This document shows positions 6,746-16,222 of a DNA stretch of 32,925 nt, one piece after another. Each line of letters starts with the position of its first letter. Within the stretch, counting starts at the first letter, position 1. Under the pieces are notes generated by a model, which saw only the letters and a program-made list of their open reading frames with translations, ran no database searches and was not told where the DNA came from. The DNA comes from an uncultured Clostridia bacterium (GTDB taxonomy: Bacteria > Bacillota > Clostridia > Oscillospirales > Butyricicoccaceae), in NCBI GenBank assembly GCA_944381055.1, contig CALWJQ010000088.1:1-32925 (forward strand), written 5' to 3'. The position numbers and the translations under genes were made by a program.

Positions 6746-7788
6746 CCTTCTGCCCCGCGCGCGGCGGCGAGCCGCAGCAACAGCAGCTCAACGGTGCGTT
6801 CGTCATCGGGCAGGTTGCTTTTGATCCGCAAATCGGCTTCAAGGCACAAATGAGCCGCCCGGCGCAGCCAGGGCAAATCCATATGGGCGCACGCGCGCAG
6901 CAAAAGACGGGCCGGATAGGCCGAACGCAGCCCGCACAGCCGCATGACGTCGCCTTCTCCGCCCCGGTTTTCCAGCACCAGACGGGCGGCATACAAACGC
7001 TGTAACTGTTTGGTTATGGCCGCCAGTACGGCGACGGGCTGATTTTTTGCGGCGAACAGATCGCGTAAAAGCCCGATGCTCTCGCGGTGCCGCCCTTCCA
7101 TAATGTGATCGGTCAGGTCAAAAACCTGCGCTTCCAGCGTGCGCGAAGCGAGCTGGTCAATGTCCTGCCGCGTGATCTCTTTCTGCGGCGTGCCGGAAGC
7201 GATTTTTTCGATTTCGGTGATCAGGTTGGTCATAAGCGATCCGCATAAAAACACCAGGTGTTCGCATTCCGGCCGGCCGATGGTCTTGCCCAGCGCGCCG
7301 AAACGCCGCCGGATCCACGGCGCGAGATCGGCCATGCCGGCGCGCTCAAATTCGACGATTTCCGCCTTTTTTTCCAACAGCTTCCACAGCGCCAGGCGCT
7401 TGTCAGGCTTGAATTCCTGCGCGTCAAAATAAAAAATCAGGCACACGGTTTCGGGCAGATTTTCCAGCAGCCCGGACAAGGTATCCTTCATGGCGCCGGA
7501 CGCGCGCATAATAGGATAATCCTGCACGATGACCGCCTTTTTTTCCGCGCCAAAGGGCAGGCTCACGACGGCGTCGGTCAGCGATTCCGGGGTCGTCTGG
7601 CGCTCGCTCAGCACTGTTACGTTGAAATCAGGCAGGCCGTCCCCCACCGCACACCTGACGACGGCGTCGCGGTAATATTCTTTTAAATAGCTCTCTTCCC
7701 CGTAAAACACATACAGCGGCGCGACTTCACCCCGGGCCAGATCGCTTTTGAGTTTTTGGAAAGCCTTTTGATCCTTTTTAGCCGCCAT
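6742..7788 (-). CDS. holA: DNA polymerase III delta subunit
   Basis: Delta is the clamp-opening subunit of the clamp loader. The 348 residues contain the usual start of the N-terminal AAA-like domain (VAPLYVFYGEESYLKEYY), which in this family lacks a working Walker A site. An internal LTDHIMEGRH segment and the helical C-terminal collar domain (LYAARLVLENRGGEG) follow. I chose the ATG at 7788, 6 bp after an AGGTG ribosome site, over an in-frame GTG at 7797 that overlaps that site. It follows comEC by 9 bp, an order common in Firmicutes, and overlaps the TOPRIM gene by 4 bp. Confidence 0.92.
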   Translation of the reverse strand: MAAKKDQKAFQKLKSDLARGEVAPLYVFYGEESYLKEYYRDAVVRCAVGDGLPDFNVTVLSERQTTPESLTDAVVSLPFGAEKKAVIVQDYPIMRASGAMKDTLSGLLENLPETVCLIFYFDAQEFKPDKRLALWKLLEKKAEIVEFERAGMADLAPWIRRRFGALGKTIGRPECEHLVFLCGSLMTNLITEIEKIASGTPQKEITRQDIDQLASRTLEAQVFDLTDHIMEGRHRESIGLLRDLFAAKNQPVAVLAAITKQLQRLYAARLVLENRGGEGDVMRLCGLRSAYPARLLLRACAHMDLPWLRRAAHLCLEADLRIKSNLPDDERTVELLLLRLAAARGAEG

Positions 7789-7797
7789 TTTTATCAC

Positions 7798-9972
7798 CTA
7801 CCAGTTCAGGATCGTCAGTTCGATGGATTCATGCGCGGACAGGCTGTAAACCCCGACGCCGTTCTGTTCGCAATCCTGCACGGGAAGATATCCGCTGTCA
7901 GCACACAGCACGGCGCGGCATCCGGCAGCACGCAGCAGACGCTCGGCGGCCGGGCTGTCCGACAAAAAGCTTTCGGTCGCCACGGCGATGTCGCCCGTCA
8001 GTAAAGCGCCGTCTGCATATGTGACATAGTCGACTGCCGCGGTCTGTGTCAAATCGAGGATGGCCAGATGCGGCAGCAGCACGCGGACCGCGCACGACGT
8101 TCCGCCCAGCGGGATAAGTTCAATCCGCGCGCTCCCCCATTGCAGGCTTCCGCCTCCGGAATAAACGCTGTCTGCCGAACGTGCCGCACGGCTCCCAGCC
8201 GGCGCAAGGCTGTGCCCAACGTCAATTTCATCGCAGAACACATCCAGCCCGCCGCCTGCCCGGGCCGCCGGCGATGTGACAAGCAGCGTATCCACCCCGC
8301 CCCTCCCCCAGCGGTATAAGTACTCCCCGACCGCACGGGCATTGCGCCCCGCGGCGCCCAATCCACAGTTGACGGCACAGCTTTTTCCCCGGGAATCGAT
8401 CAGGATGATCGCTGATCCGTCGGCGCCGACAATGCTGACACGGGTCAGCAGCAGCCGTTCCGCACCGGAAAACACAATACACAAAGCGAGCAGCGCGCCC
8501 GTCAGGGGCAACAGGCCGCGCAGCGGACGTTTTTGCCGCAGCGCGGCAAGCAGCACAATCACAGCAATCAGCGCGACGAGCAGATACGGGCTGTCGGACG
8601 CAGCCGTCAGGGCGGGGTTGCCGCCGAACAGGCGGGTCATGCCAGTGATATAGCACATGACGGGCCGCACCAGCCACTGGGCCAGGAAAACGGCGGCCGG
8701 CATCCAAACCGCCGACAGCACAAGCGCCGCAATGCCCAGCGCCATTGCCAGTGTGACAGCCCACAGCACCAGCAGCCCGGACAAAACCGAAAGAACCGAT
8801 ACCCTTGAGAAAAACAGCATGGTTACCGGCGTGACACAGGCCGTCGCTGCGAGCGACACCGCCGTGCTGGACAAAACATATCCTATCGGTTTTTTGAGCA
8901 GGCGGTTCCGGGGCGGTTTGGGAAAGGCAGCCATCAGCGCCGGGGCAAACAGCAGAATCCCCAGCGTGGCGCTGAAAGACAAAAGCAGCGACGGCGACAG
9001 CAGTGAAAATGGGTTGGCTGCCGCCAGCACCAAGAGCGCCGCAAACAGCGAGGTCAGGGAATCATGCTCGCGGCGCAGGAAAAAGGCGGCCGACGCCATA
9101 AGCGACATGACAGCGGCGCGCACGATGGACGGCGACATGCCTGTAAACGCAGTGTACAGCACGATCAACGGCACAGCCACCGCGCTGCCCCACCGCTTGC
9201 CCAACAATGCGCAGGCAAACCCGACCAGCATGGACAGATGCATTCCAGACACCGCTGCAATGTGCGACAGCCCGCTGATGCTGAGAGCCGAGCGGAGCGC
9301 GCGGCTCATATCGCCCGTGTCGCCGCAGATCAGCGCCTTGAGCAAAGCGCCCTCGTCGCCGGGAACCAGTTCGTCAATCCGCTGTCCGACGACGTCTGAG
9401 CACTGTGCAAACCGCGCCCGCCAGGACGGCGGCGAAGCGCTGTCCGTTTCCAGCGGACCCGTTTGCCGCGCCGACCACACCAGCCCTTCATCCAGACGTT
9501 CAGACGCGCGGACAATACCGACAAAGGTAATGCGCGTCCCCGGAACCAGATCGGGCGATCCGTCGATCAGATAGACAAAAGCCCTGCCGGACGCCGGGCG
9601 CCCGTTCAGCGCCACCAGGTTGCCCTCTGCCGTACCGTAAGTGGCATACCCTGCTGCGCGCGACGTCAATTCGACGGTCAATTCGGCTCCCTGTTCACGC
9701 CACGCTTCGGCCGGGCGCAGCGAAATATACCAAAAGCCCAGCGTCCACGCCAGCCCGCACGCCAAGCCGGCAATCCAAACCAGCGCGCGCTTCCGCAGCC
9801 CGAAGCACAGCATCGCGCCGCACAGCACCGCCGCCGCGAGCGGCCACAAAAGCGGGCGCGGCCAGCCGCCGCTGTACGCCAGTGCAAAAACCAGGCAGAC
9901 AGCGCAAAAAGCGGCAGAAAAGCAAAGCAGCCTGCGGGGCTGCCCTGCATCCTGCCGCCTTTGCCCGGTCAC
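7798..9972 (-). CDS. comEC: ComEC/Rec2 family DNA-uptake channel with degenerate nuclease-like domain
   Basis: A polytopic membrane protein for DNA entry during transformation; 724 residues. Several membrane segments and a DUF4131-like part occupy about 1-190. The Competence domain follows, with the signature GLSHIAAVSGMHLSM near residue 235 and about eight further helices to residue 490. The C-terminal part has the outline of the metallo-beta-lactamase domain. Where the metal-ligand motif (THPHADHIGG-like) should be it reads VTSPAARAGGG, near residues 560-570, so the histidines and aspartate are gone. A later LLTGDI strand is kept. The start is a GTG 3 bp after the HIT gene stop, without a clear ribosome site, so it probably depends on coupling. 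Confidence 0.9.
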   Translation of the reverse strand: MTGQRRQDAGQPRRLLCFSAAFCAVCLVFALAYSGGWPRPLLWPLAAAVLCGAMLCFGLRKRALVWIAGLACGLAWTLGFWYISLRPAEAWREQGAELTVELTSRAAGYATYGTAEGNLVALNGRPASGRAFVYLIDGSPDLVPGTRITFVGIVRASERLDEGLVWSARQTGPLETDSASPPSWRARFAQCSDVVGQRIDELVPGDEGALLKALICGDTGDMSRALRSALSISGLSHIAAVSGMHLSMLVGFACALLGKRWGSAVAVPLIVLYTAFTGMSPSIVRAAVMSLMASAAFFLRREHDSLTSLFAALLVLAAANPFSLLSPSLLLSFSATLGILLFAPALMAAFPKPPRNRLLKKPIGYVLSSTAVSLAATACVTPVTMLFFSRVSVLSVLSGLLVLWAVTLAMALGIAALVLSAVWMPAAVFLAQWLVRPVMCYITGMTRLFGGNPALTAASDSPYLLVALIAVIVLLAALRQKRPLRGLLPLTGALLALCIVFSGAERLLLTRVSIVGADGSAIILIDSRGKSCAVNCGLGAAGRNARAVGEYLYRWGRGGVDTLLVTSPAARAGGGLDVFCDEIDVGHSLAPAGSRAARSADSVYSGGGSLQWGSARIELIPLGGTSCAVRVLLPHLAILDLTQTAAVDYVTYADGALLTGDIAVATESFLSDSPAAERLLRAAGCRAVLCADSGYLPVQDCEQNGVGVYSLSAHESIELTILNW

Positions 9973-9975
9973 GGC

Positions 9976-10311
9976 TTACGCCATGGCGCCCAGCGTCCCC
10001 CCTGCCAGCACGTGGAAATGCAGGTGACGCACGGTCTGCCCGGCCTGTTCGCCGCAGTTGGTGACCACGCGGTAGCTTTCAATGCCCTGTTCGCGGGCCA
10101 GCCTGGCAATAACGGCAAAAATATGAGCCACAATACCGCTGTTTTCCTCGGTAATATCCGACGCCCCCGTCAGTTCATGCACTTTGGGAATGACAAGGAA
10201 ATGCACGGGCGCCGCCGGGGCGATGTCATAAAAAGCAATGACTTTTTCGTCTTCATACAGCTTTTTAGAAGGGATCTCTCCTGTGACGATTTTACAAAAT
10301 ACGCAATCCAT
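9976..10311 (-). CDS. HIT family (histidine triad) nucleotide hydrolase, HinT-like
   Basis: 111 residues, typical of the HinT branch, which cleaves AMP-lysine, AMP-alanine and similar phosphoramidates. The start CVFCKIVTGEIPSKKLYED is characteristic. The triad is H96-L-H98-F-H100-V-L near the C-terminus. A GAGGTG ribosome site overlaps the alaS stop codon, giving tight spacing (9 bp) after alaS. HinT proteins hydrolyse aminoacyl-adenylates in vitro, so the position next to an aminoacyl-tRNA synthetase is suggestive but not proof of a joint role. Confidence 0.93.
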   Translation of the reverse strand: MDCVFCKIVTGEIPSKKLYEDEKVIAFYDIAPAAPVHFLVIPKVHELTGASDITEENSGIVAHIFAVIARLAREQGIESYRVVTNCGEQAGQTVRHLHFHVLAGGTLGAMA

Positions 10312-10320
10312 ACCGGCACC

Positions 10321-12960
10321 TCATTTCAGCATGTTTTCAACCAAGTTGTTGACAGACTCCAGTGCTTTTTCCAGCTGGGACGCATCGCGCCCGCCGGCCG
10401 TGGCGCTGTCCGGGCGTCCGCCGCCCCCGCCGCCGCACATTTTGGCCAGCTCGCGGACAATGTTGCCGGCGTGCGCGCCTTTTTTGACCGCTTCCGCACC
10501 GCAGGCCGCCGCAAACTGCACCTTTCCTTCGGGCGTGACCATCGCCAGTACGGCGACCATGTTGGGCGCGCGGTCACGGATGGAATCGCTCAAGCTGCGC
10601 AGCGCGTCAGCGCTGGTTTCGTCCACCTTGACGGCCAGCACGTTGACGCTGCCCGCCGCTTTTGCAAAATTCAGCAGTTCAATGGCGCGGAAACGCGCCA
10701 GCTTGGCGCTCAATTCTTCATTCCTGTGGGTCAAATCACGCAGATCCTGTGTCAGCTGCGCCGCCTTGCGCACCAGGTCGGCCGGCGTCGTCTTGAGCGA
10801 ATGGGCCGTCTCGTTCAGCTCTTTGTCCATTTCGTAAATCAGGCTCAAAAGCCCCTTGCCGCAGAAGGCTTCGATACGGCGTATACCGGCGGCAACCGAC
10901 GCTTCCGATGCGATTTTAAACCCGCCGATGCGGGCAGTGTTGGGCACATGAGTGCCGCCGCACAGCTCAATGGAAGTATCGCCCATTGACACGACGCGGA
11001 CCACGCTCCCGTACTTTTCGCCAAACAGCGCCATTGCTCCCAGTTTTTTTGCCTCGTCAATGGGCATTTCGCGCACGCAAACCGCCAAATCATTCAAAAT
11101 GGCATCGTTGACAAGGTTTTCAACCGCTACCATCTGCTCGGTCGTCACGGCTGCAAAATGCGTAAAGTCAAAACGCAGCTTGTCCGGCTCGACCAGCGAG
11201 CCCGCCTGCTCGACATGCTCGCCCAGCACGGTGCGCAGCGCCTTTTGCAGCAGGTGCGTAGCCGAATGCGCGCGCATCACAGCTGCGCGGCGGACGCTGT
11301 CGACGCGCAGCTGTGCCTCCTCGCCCAAAAGCAGCTGCCCTTCAGTCACCCGGACTTTATGCATAAACTTGCCGTCCGGCGTCTTTTTAGTGTCGGTCAC
11401 CTGGCCTTTGCCTCCCGCGGTCTCAATCAGGCCGGTGTCGCCCACCTGTCCGCCGCTCTCAGCGTAAAACGGTGTGGAATCCAGAAAAACCGTGGCTTCT
11501 TCGCCGGCCGGCGCGACCGAGACCATCTCGCCTGCGCCGACGATGGCAACGATCTTCCCCGTTCCTTCAGTGCCGCCGTAACCGGTAAAGCGAGTGACCG
11601 GCACGTCGCTGAGTGAAACTTCTTCGCCTTCCCAGCCGAGGCCGGCTGTATTGCCGCGCGCTTTTTTGGCGCGCACACGCTGCTCGCCCATCAGTTTGTC
11701 AAAGGCGGGACGATCGACCGACATGCCCTGCTCGTCCAAAATCTCGACCGTCAGGTCGATCGGGAAGCCGTAAGTGTCGTACAGCCGGAAGGCGTCGTCG
11801 CCCGAAAGCTCTGTCCGGCCGGATGCGCGCAGTTCGGCCGTCATATCGTCCAGCTTGGCCAGGCCGCTTTCAATGGTGTCGTTGAAGCGCTCTTCTTCGG
11901 TGCGGATAACCGTCTTGATAAAGGCTTCTTTTTCACGCAGCTCGGGGTACGCGCCTTCGTTTTCGGCGATCACCGTTTCACACAGCTCGTGCAGGAAGGG
12001 CCGGGTCAGGCCGAGCAGACGGCCGTGACGCGCGGCGCGGCGCAGCAGGCGGCGCAGCACATAGCCGCGGCCGGCATTGGACGGCATGACGCCGTCGCAC
12101 ACCATCATGGTGACCGAACGGGCGTGGTCGGTCATAATGCGGATCGACACATCGCTTTTAGGGTCTTTGCCATATTCGACGCCGGTCAGCGCCGACACAT
12201 GGTCACGGATCTTTTTGATGGTATCAATGTCAAAAATCGAACGGGTATTCTGCATGATGCAGGCCAGGCGCTCGAGGCCGAGACCAGTGTCAATGTTCTT
12301 TTTCTCCAGCGGCGTATAATTCCCTTTGCCGTCGGAATTGAACTGGGTAAAGACCAGGTTCCAAAACTCGACATACCGGTCACAGTCACAGCCGGGAGCG
12401 CAGCCCGGGCGGCCGCAGCCGTACTCTTCACCGCGGTCAAAATAAATTTCCGAACACGGGCCGCAGGGACCCGAGCCAATTTCCCAAAAGTTATCTTCAC
12501 GCCCCAGGCGGACGACGTGCGACGGATCGACGCCGACTTCGCGCGTCCAGATGTCATACGCCTCGTCGTCTTCGAGAAAAACCGACGGGTACAGCCTGTC
12601 CGCCGGCATCTTCAGCACCTGCGTAACAAACTCCCATGCCCAGCGGCAGGCGTCGCTTTTAAAGTAATCGCCAAAAGAAAAATTGCCCAGCATTTCAAAA
12701 TAAGTGCCGTGACGGTCGTCCTTGCCGACGCTTTCGATATCCGGGGTGCGGATGCACTTCTGGCACGAAGTGGCGCGCGGCGCGGGCGGCGTCTGTTCGC
12801 CGGTAAAAAACGGCTTGAGCGGCGCCATCCCGGCATTGATCAGCAGCAGCGAATTGTCGTTCTGCGGAATGAGCGGGTAGCTTTTGAGCCGGTAATGCCC
12901 CTTGCTCTCGAAAAAGCTGAGAAACATCTCGCGCAGCTCATTCAGTCCAATATTTTCCAT
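10321..12960 (-). CDS. alaS: Alanine--tRNA ligase
   Basis: Full-length 879-residue enzyme. The class II aminoacylation domain begins NELREMFLSFFESKGH and carries NAGMAPLKPFF and the motif 2 area (TYFEMLGNFSFGDYFK). A tRNA-recognition domain follows. The editing domain has zinc ligands HSATH (near 570) and CGGTH (near 670), used to remove mischarged Ser and Gly. The C-Ala domain ends with the glycine-rich CGGGGGGRP. The ATG has a GGACGG ribosome site and lies 15 bp after the U32 gene. In Bacillus, alaS also sits near mltG, U32 genes and a DUF1292 gene, so part of that neighbourhood is kept here in another order. Confidence 0.98.
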   Translation of the reverse strand: MENIGLNELREMFLSFFESKGHYRLKSYPLIPQNDNSLLLINAGMAPLKPFFTGEQTPPAPRATSCQKCIRTPDIESVGKDDRHGTYFEMLGNFSFGDYFKSDACRWAWEFVTQVLKMPADRLYPSVFLEDDEAYDIWTREVGVDPSHVVRLGREDNFWEIGSGPCGPCSEIYFDRGEEYGCGRPGCAPGCDCDRYVEFWNLVFTQFNSDGKGNYTPLEKKNIDTGLGLERLACIMQNTRSIFDIDTIKKIRDHVSALTGVEYGKDPKSDVSIRIMTDHARSVTMMVCDGVMPSNAGRGYVLRRLLRRAARHGRLLGLTRPFLHELCETVIAENEGAYPELREKEAFIKTVIRTEEERFNDTIESGLAKLDDMTAELRASGRTELSGDDAFRLYDTYGFPIDLTVEILDEQGMSVDRPAFDKLMGEQRVRAKKARGNTAGLGWEGEEVSLSDVPVTRFTGYGGTEGTGKIVAIVGAGEMVSVAPAGEEATVFLDSTPFYAESGGQVGDTGLIETAGGKGQVTDTKKTPDGKFMHKVRVTEGQLLLGEEAQLRVDSVRRAAVMRAHSATHLLQKALRTVLGEHVEQAGSLVEPDKLRFDFTHFAAVTTEQMVAVENLVNDAILNDLAVCVREMPIDEAKKLGAMALFGEKYGSVVRVVSMGDTSIELCGGTHVPNTARIGGFKIASEASVAAGIRRIEAFCGKGLLSLIYEMDKELNETAHSLKTTPADLVRKAAQLTQDLRDLTHRNEELSAKLARFRAIELLNFAKAAGSVNVLAVKVDETSADALRSLSDSIRDRAPNMVAVLAMVTPEGKVQFAAACGAEAVKKGAHAGNIVRELAKMCGGGGGGRPDSATAGGRDASQLEKALESVNNLVENMLK

Positions 12961-12975
12961 CTATCCATCCGTCCT

Positions 12976-14184
12976 TTATTTGATTTTCTTTCTCAGAATC
13001 GAGTCGGGCGGCGCGCACAGCGGCAGCACCGTTTCAAACAGCATCATCGGGTGGGGCGCAGCGCCGATCGGCGCGCCGGACTCATCCCACATCGGGCCGA
13101 GGACAAAAGGCACCGCCCCGCGCCCGGGCATGAGGAGCTCGAGCTCGTCGCCGGCAACACATTTGTTTTTCTGCCGCAGGCGGGCGCGGCCGTTTTCATC
13201 GCATGACAATACGCATGCGCACACGTCCCAGCTGCGGATATACCCGTCGGTCAGCTGCTGCCGCGCACGGCTGAAGTAAAAACCGGTCGAGTATTCGCGG
13301 TGGCTGACCTTGTCCAGTTCCCGGAACACGTCGGACGGCGGTTCTTTCCCCTGCGCCACAGCGTCGAGCGCACGGCGGTAAGCCCCTGTCACGACGGCGG
13401 CGTAGTAAAACGTCTTGGCGCGGCCCTCGATTTTCAGGCTGTCGACGCCGGCCTCTGTCAGTTCCCGCAGGTGCCCGGCCATGCACAGATCCTGCGCGCT
13501 GAGGATGGTTGACCCGCGTTCGTCTTCCACGACGGGAAAGTACTCACCGGGGCGCTTTTCCTCGACCAGCCGGTAGGTCCAGCGGCACGGCTGCGCACAA
13601 GCGCCGCGGTTGGCGTCGCGCCCGGTCAGATAGTTGGACAGCACACACCGGCCGGAATAGGCCATGCACATCGAACCGTGGGCAAAGACCTCGATTTCAA
13701 GTTCGGGCGGGGTATGGGCGCGGATATGCGCAATCTCGCCGATCGACAGCTCGCGCGCCAGCACGACGCGGCTGGCCCCCATCCGGTGCCACACACAGGC
13801 CGACGCCTCGTTGACGACGTTGGCCTGTGTGCTGACATGGACGCGCAGCCGCGGAGCGATGCGTCTGACCATCTCGCAGACTCCCGGATCCGCAACGATG
13901 ACGGCGTCGGCCCCTGCCCGGTCGATTCCTGCAATATGGCGGGGCAGCCCGGGAAGATCCCCCGGACGCGGCATGGTGTTGACGGTGACAAATACCCGCA
14001 CGTTCCGGTCGTGACAGTACCGGACAGCCTGCGCCAGCTCATCCGGGTCAAAATTGCCGGCCGCAGCCCGCATCCCAAAGCTTTTTCCCGACAGGTAGAC
14101 CGCATCCGCCCCGTAAGCGACGGCAAAGCGCAGCTTTTCCATATCGCCGGCCGGAGCCAGCAGTTCAGGAACCCTGCGCGTCAT
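12976..14184 (-). CDS. U32 family protein, TrhP-like tRNA U34 hydroxylation protein
   Basis: 402 residues with the U32 'peptidase' fold start PELLAPAGDMEKLRFAVAYG. Several U32 proteins once called collagenases are now known to be prephenate-dependent tRNA hydroxylation proteins (TrhP; Bacillus YrrN and YrrO) that make 5-hydroxyuridine at position 34. Four cysteines, C173, C180, C196 and C200 (SMCMAYSGRC, GACAQPC), match the spacing of the iron-sulfur ligands in this superfamily. Bacillus has two adjacent copies; only one is seen here. The ATG overlaps the mltG stop by 4 bp. Placement between mltG and alaS resembles the Firmicutes arrangement. The exact substrate is inferred from the family. 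Confidence 0.85.
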   Translation of the reverse strand: MTRRVPELLAPAGDMEKLRFAVAYGADAVYLSGKSFGMRAAAGNFDPDELAQAVRYCHDRNVRVFVTVNTMPRPGDLPGLPRHIAGIDRAGADAVIVADPGVCEMVRRIAPRLRVHVSTQANVVNEASACVWHRMGASRVVLARELSIGEIAHIRAHTPPELEIEVFAHGSMCMAYSGRCVLSNYLTGRDANRGACAQPCRWTYRLVEEKRPGEYFPVVEDERGSTILSAQDLCMAGHLRELTEAGVDSLKIEGRAKTFYYAAVVTGAYRRALDAVAQGKEPPSDVFRELDKVSHREYSTGFYFSRARQQLTDGYIRSWDVCACVLSCDENGRARLRQKNKCVAGDELELLMPGRGAVPFVLGPMWDESGAPIGAAPHPMMLFETVLPLCAPPDSILRKKIK

Positions 14185-15311
14185 TCTTCGTCCAGCGCGC
14201 GCATTTCGGCGACGGCCCGGTTGTGCTCCTCAAGCGTTCTCGAGAAGACGTGCGCGCCGGTCTGCGGATTGGCGACATAGTAGTAATAGTCATGTTCGGC
14301 AGGCTGCAAAGCCGCCAGCATGGCGCTGATGCCCGGGTTGCAGATGGCCGTGGGCGGCAGGCCCGGGTACAGTCGGGTGTTATACGGGGTGTCGGTTTCC
14401 AGATCCTCGGCCGTCAGCTCTTCCTTATGGCCGATGGCATACAGCAGCGTCGCGTCGATGTCGAGGTACGGGTATTCGTCGCTGTTGTCCAGACGGTTGT
14501 GAATAACGCCCGAAATCATGGTCTGCTCGTCCGGTATCCTGCATTCGCGTTCAATCAGCGACGCGATATTGACGACTTCGGCGATAGTCATGCCTTTTTC
14601 CTCGGTCAGGGCAATCATTTCATCGGTGTATTTGTCAACAAAGTTGTTGAGCATCTTGTTAATGACGCTGACCGGACGATCATTGACGTAAAACTCATAT
14701 GTGTCGGGGAACAGGTACCCTTCGAGCCGGTTTTCCACCATGGGCACATCTTCAAGCATCTCATGCGCAAAGTCGTAAGTGTTGGCCGTTTCGATAAAAT
14801 CGTCGCTGCCGCAAACGCGGGCCTTTTCCATCAGCTCGGCGATCTGCGCAATGGTGTAGCCCTCGGGGATGGTGACGTCGACCGTTTCCTGATAGGTCGA
14901 CTCACGCTGCAGCGTGCTGATCATCTGCCCGTAATCCATGCTGGCGCTCAGCTGGAAAGTCCCGCTGGAAAAGTTTTCGATGTCCTTTAGGTTGGCGAAC
15001 AACGTAAAGATCCACCGGTATTTAATGAGCCCGTTTTCCTGCAATACCCTGGCCATTTCGCCGGGCGCCAGATCCTCGTCGAACTCAAGCATGACCGTTG
15101 TGCCGTCTTTGACCAGGGCAAACATGTCATTGGCGACCAAAATGGCAACAGTCGCCAGGATAAGCGATACGCCGAGCACCAGCAGAATATAGCTGAGCGT
15201 CCCGCCCAGCGCGCCGGCAACCGAGCGCTTTCTTTTTTTCTTCCGCGGCGGCTGTCCGGCGCTTTTGCGCGAACCGGACGGCGCGCTGCTGCTGCGTTTG
15301 ACAGGTTCCAT
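14181..15311 (-). CDS. mltG: Endolytic murein transglycosylase MltG (YceG family)
   Basis: Cuts nascent glycan strands to set their length at the cell membrane. The 376 residues start with a basic cytoplasmic tail (about 1-35, many K/R), then one membrane anchor (about 39-60), a LysM-like subdomain and the YceG catalytic domain. The LEGYLFPDTYEF signature lies at 197-208. The catalytic glutamate is E254 in NIASLIERE. NPGISAMLAALQP near the end is also typical. GGAGG lies 7 bp before the ATG. The gene follows the CPBP protease gene by 12 bp. Confidence 0.95.
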   Translation of the reverse strand: MEPVKRSSSAPSGSRKSAGQPPRKKKRKRSVAGALGGTLSYILLVLGVSLILATVAILVANDMFALVKDGTTVMLEFDEDLAPGEMARVLQENGLIKYRWIFTLFANLKDIENFSSGTFQLSASMDYGQMISTLQRESTYQETVDVTIPEGYTIAQIAELMEKARVCGSDDFIETANTYDFAHEMLEDVPMVENRLEGYLFPDTYEFYVNDRPVSVINKMLNNFVDKYTDEMIALTEEKGMTIAEVVNIASLIERECRIPDEQTMISGVIHNRLDNSDEYPYLDIDATLLYAIGHKEELTAEDLETDTPYNTRLYPGLPPTAICNPGISAMLAALQPAEHDYYYYVANPQTGAHVFSRTLEEHNRAVAEMRALDEE

Positions 15312-15323
15312 AATCGACCTCCG

Positions 15324-16202
15324 TTACAGGTAAAAGGACTTGAGCACAAAGAGCAGAACGAGCAGCAGAAAGCCGGGTGAAAGGAAAGAAAACACCAGCT
15401 TTTCAAGCCCGCTCTTTTTAAAGCGGGGGATTTTGCCCCGCTCAATCAGCTTTTCAAGGCTGCGCATGGCCAGGTAAAGCAGGATGCACAGCGCCGTGAC
15501 GTTGGCAAGGATAAAATATCCCCACAGGCTGAACGTCTCGTACACGCCGGCGAAATAGACGAACACCCATGCGTACAGGTTGCTGACCAGATGGCCGAAT
15601 ACCGCCGGCCAAACCGATCCGAGCGCGTAACACAGGTATCCGAACACCAGGCCGGCAAGCAGCGGCCCCGCCAGGTTGGAAGCGCTGCCATGCACCATGG
15701 CAAAACTGAACGCAGACAGCAAAATGGCGGCGCTCGTCCCCGCCCCTTCCAGGCAGCCCAGCAGTGCGGAACGGAAAAACAGTTCTTCTGCGACGGCCGG
15801 CAGCACAACAGCTGTCAGCAGGCCCTGCCACGCGCCGCCGGCGCTGTATTGCAGCGTCAGCGTCCCCTGCCGCCCGCCGATGTCCTGCCCCAGCATCGCG
15901 CCAATCAGGACGTTCAGCAGAAAGGCGGCGACGGGCGTTGCCAGCGACAGGAACAGCACAAAAGATTTAGAACGCCCGACAGCCCGTCCAAGGCGCAGCT
16001 TTGAGCGCTCTTCCCCGCCCAGCCGGCGCAGAATGAGCAGGATTCCAAACGGCAGCAGAAAGGCCGCCGCTTCGGCCAGCGCCGCCGTCAGAAGAGTGTT
16101 TTGCAGGCGGCCGCTGTCCGTCATGTATTCAGCGCCCATCAGCAGAGCCATGCACAGTGCCGGCATGAACCCCGCCAACAGGGCGATGCGGTCTTTTTTC
16201 AA
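15324..16202 (-). CDS. CPBP family intramembrane metalloprotease
   Basis: 292 residues from a TTG start at 16202, which has GGAAG 7 bp upstream. The open frame extends to 16661, but that part runs through the upstream GNAT gene and looks like noise. About eight hydrophobic segments are present. The Abi/CPBP motifs are complete: EE139-140 with R144 (VAEELFFRSA), H171 in FSFAMVHG, and H204 and N208 in HLVSN. The family includes Rce1-like prenyl-protein proteases and bacteriocin self-immunity proteins; the substrate here is unknown. Its place beside MltG, GNAT and DUF2156 genes suggests envelope-related work. Confidence 0.88.
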   Translation of the reverse strand: MKKDRIALLAGFMPALCMALLMGAEYMTDSGRLQNTLLTAALAEAAAFLLPFGILLILRRLGGEERSKLRLGRAVGRSKSFVLFLSLATPVAAFLLNVLIGAMLGQDIGGRQGTLTLQYSAGGAWQGLLTAVVLPAVAEELFFRSALLGCLEGAGTSAAILLSAFSFAMVHGSASNLAGPLLAGLVFGYLCYALGSVWPAVFGHLVSNLYAWVFVYFAGVYETFSLWGYFILANVTALCILLYLAMRSLEKLIERGKIPRFKKSGLEKLVFSFLSPGFLLLVLLFVLKSFYL

Positions 16203-16222
16203 AATATTTCTTCCTTTTTTGG

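Noticed and set aside
9463..10989. A 508-codon open frame on the + strand across comEC, HIT and alaS
   Set aside because: It runs antisense through three recognised genes and has the R/Q/A-rich composition of a shadow frame.
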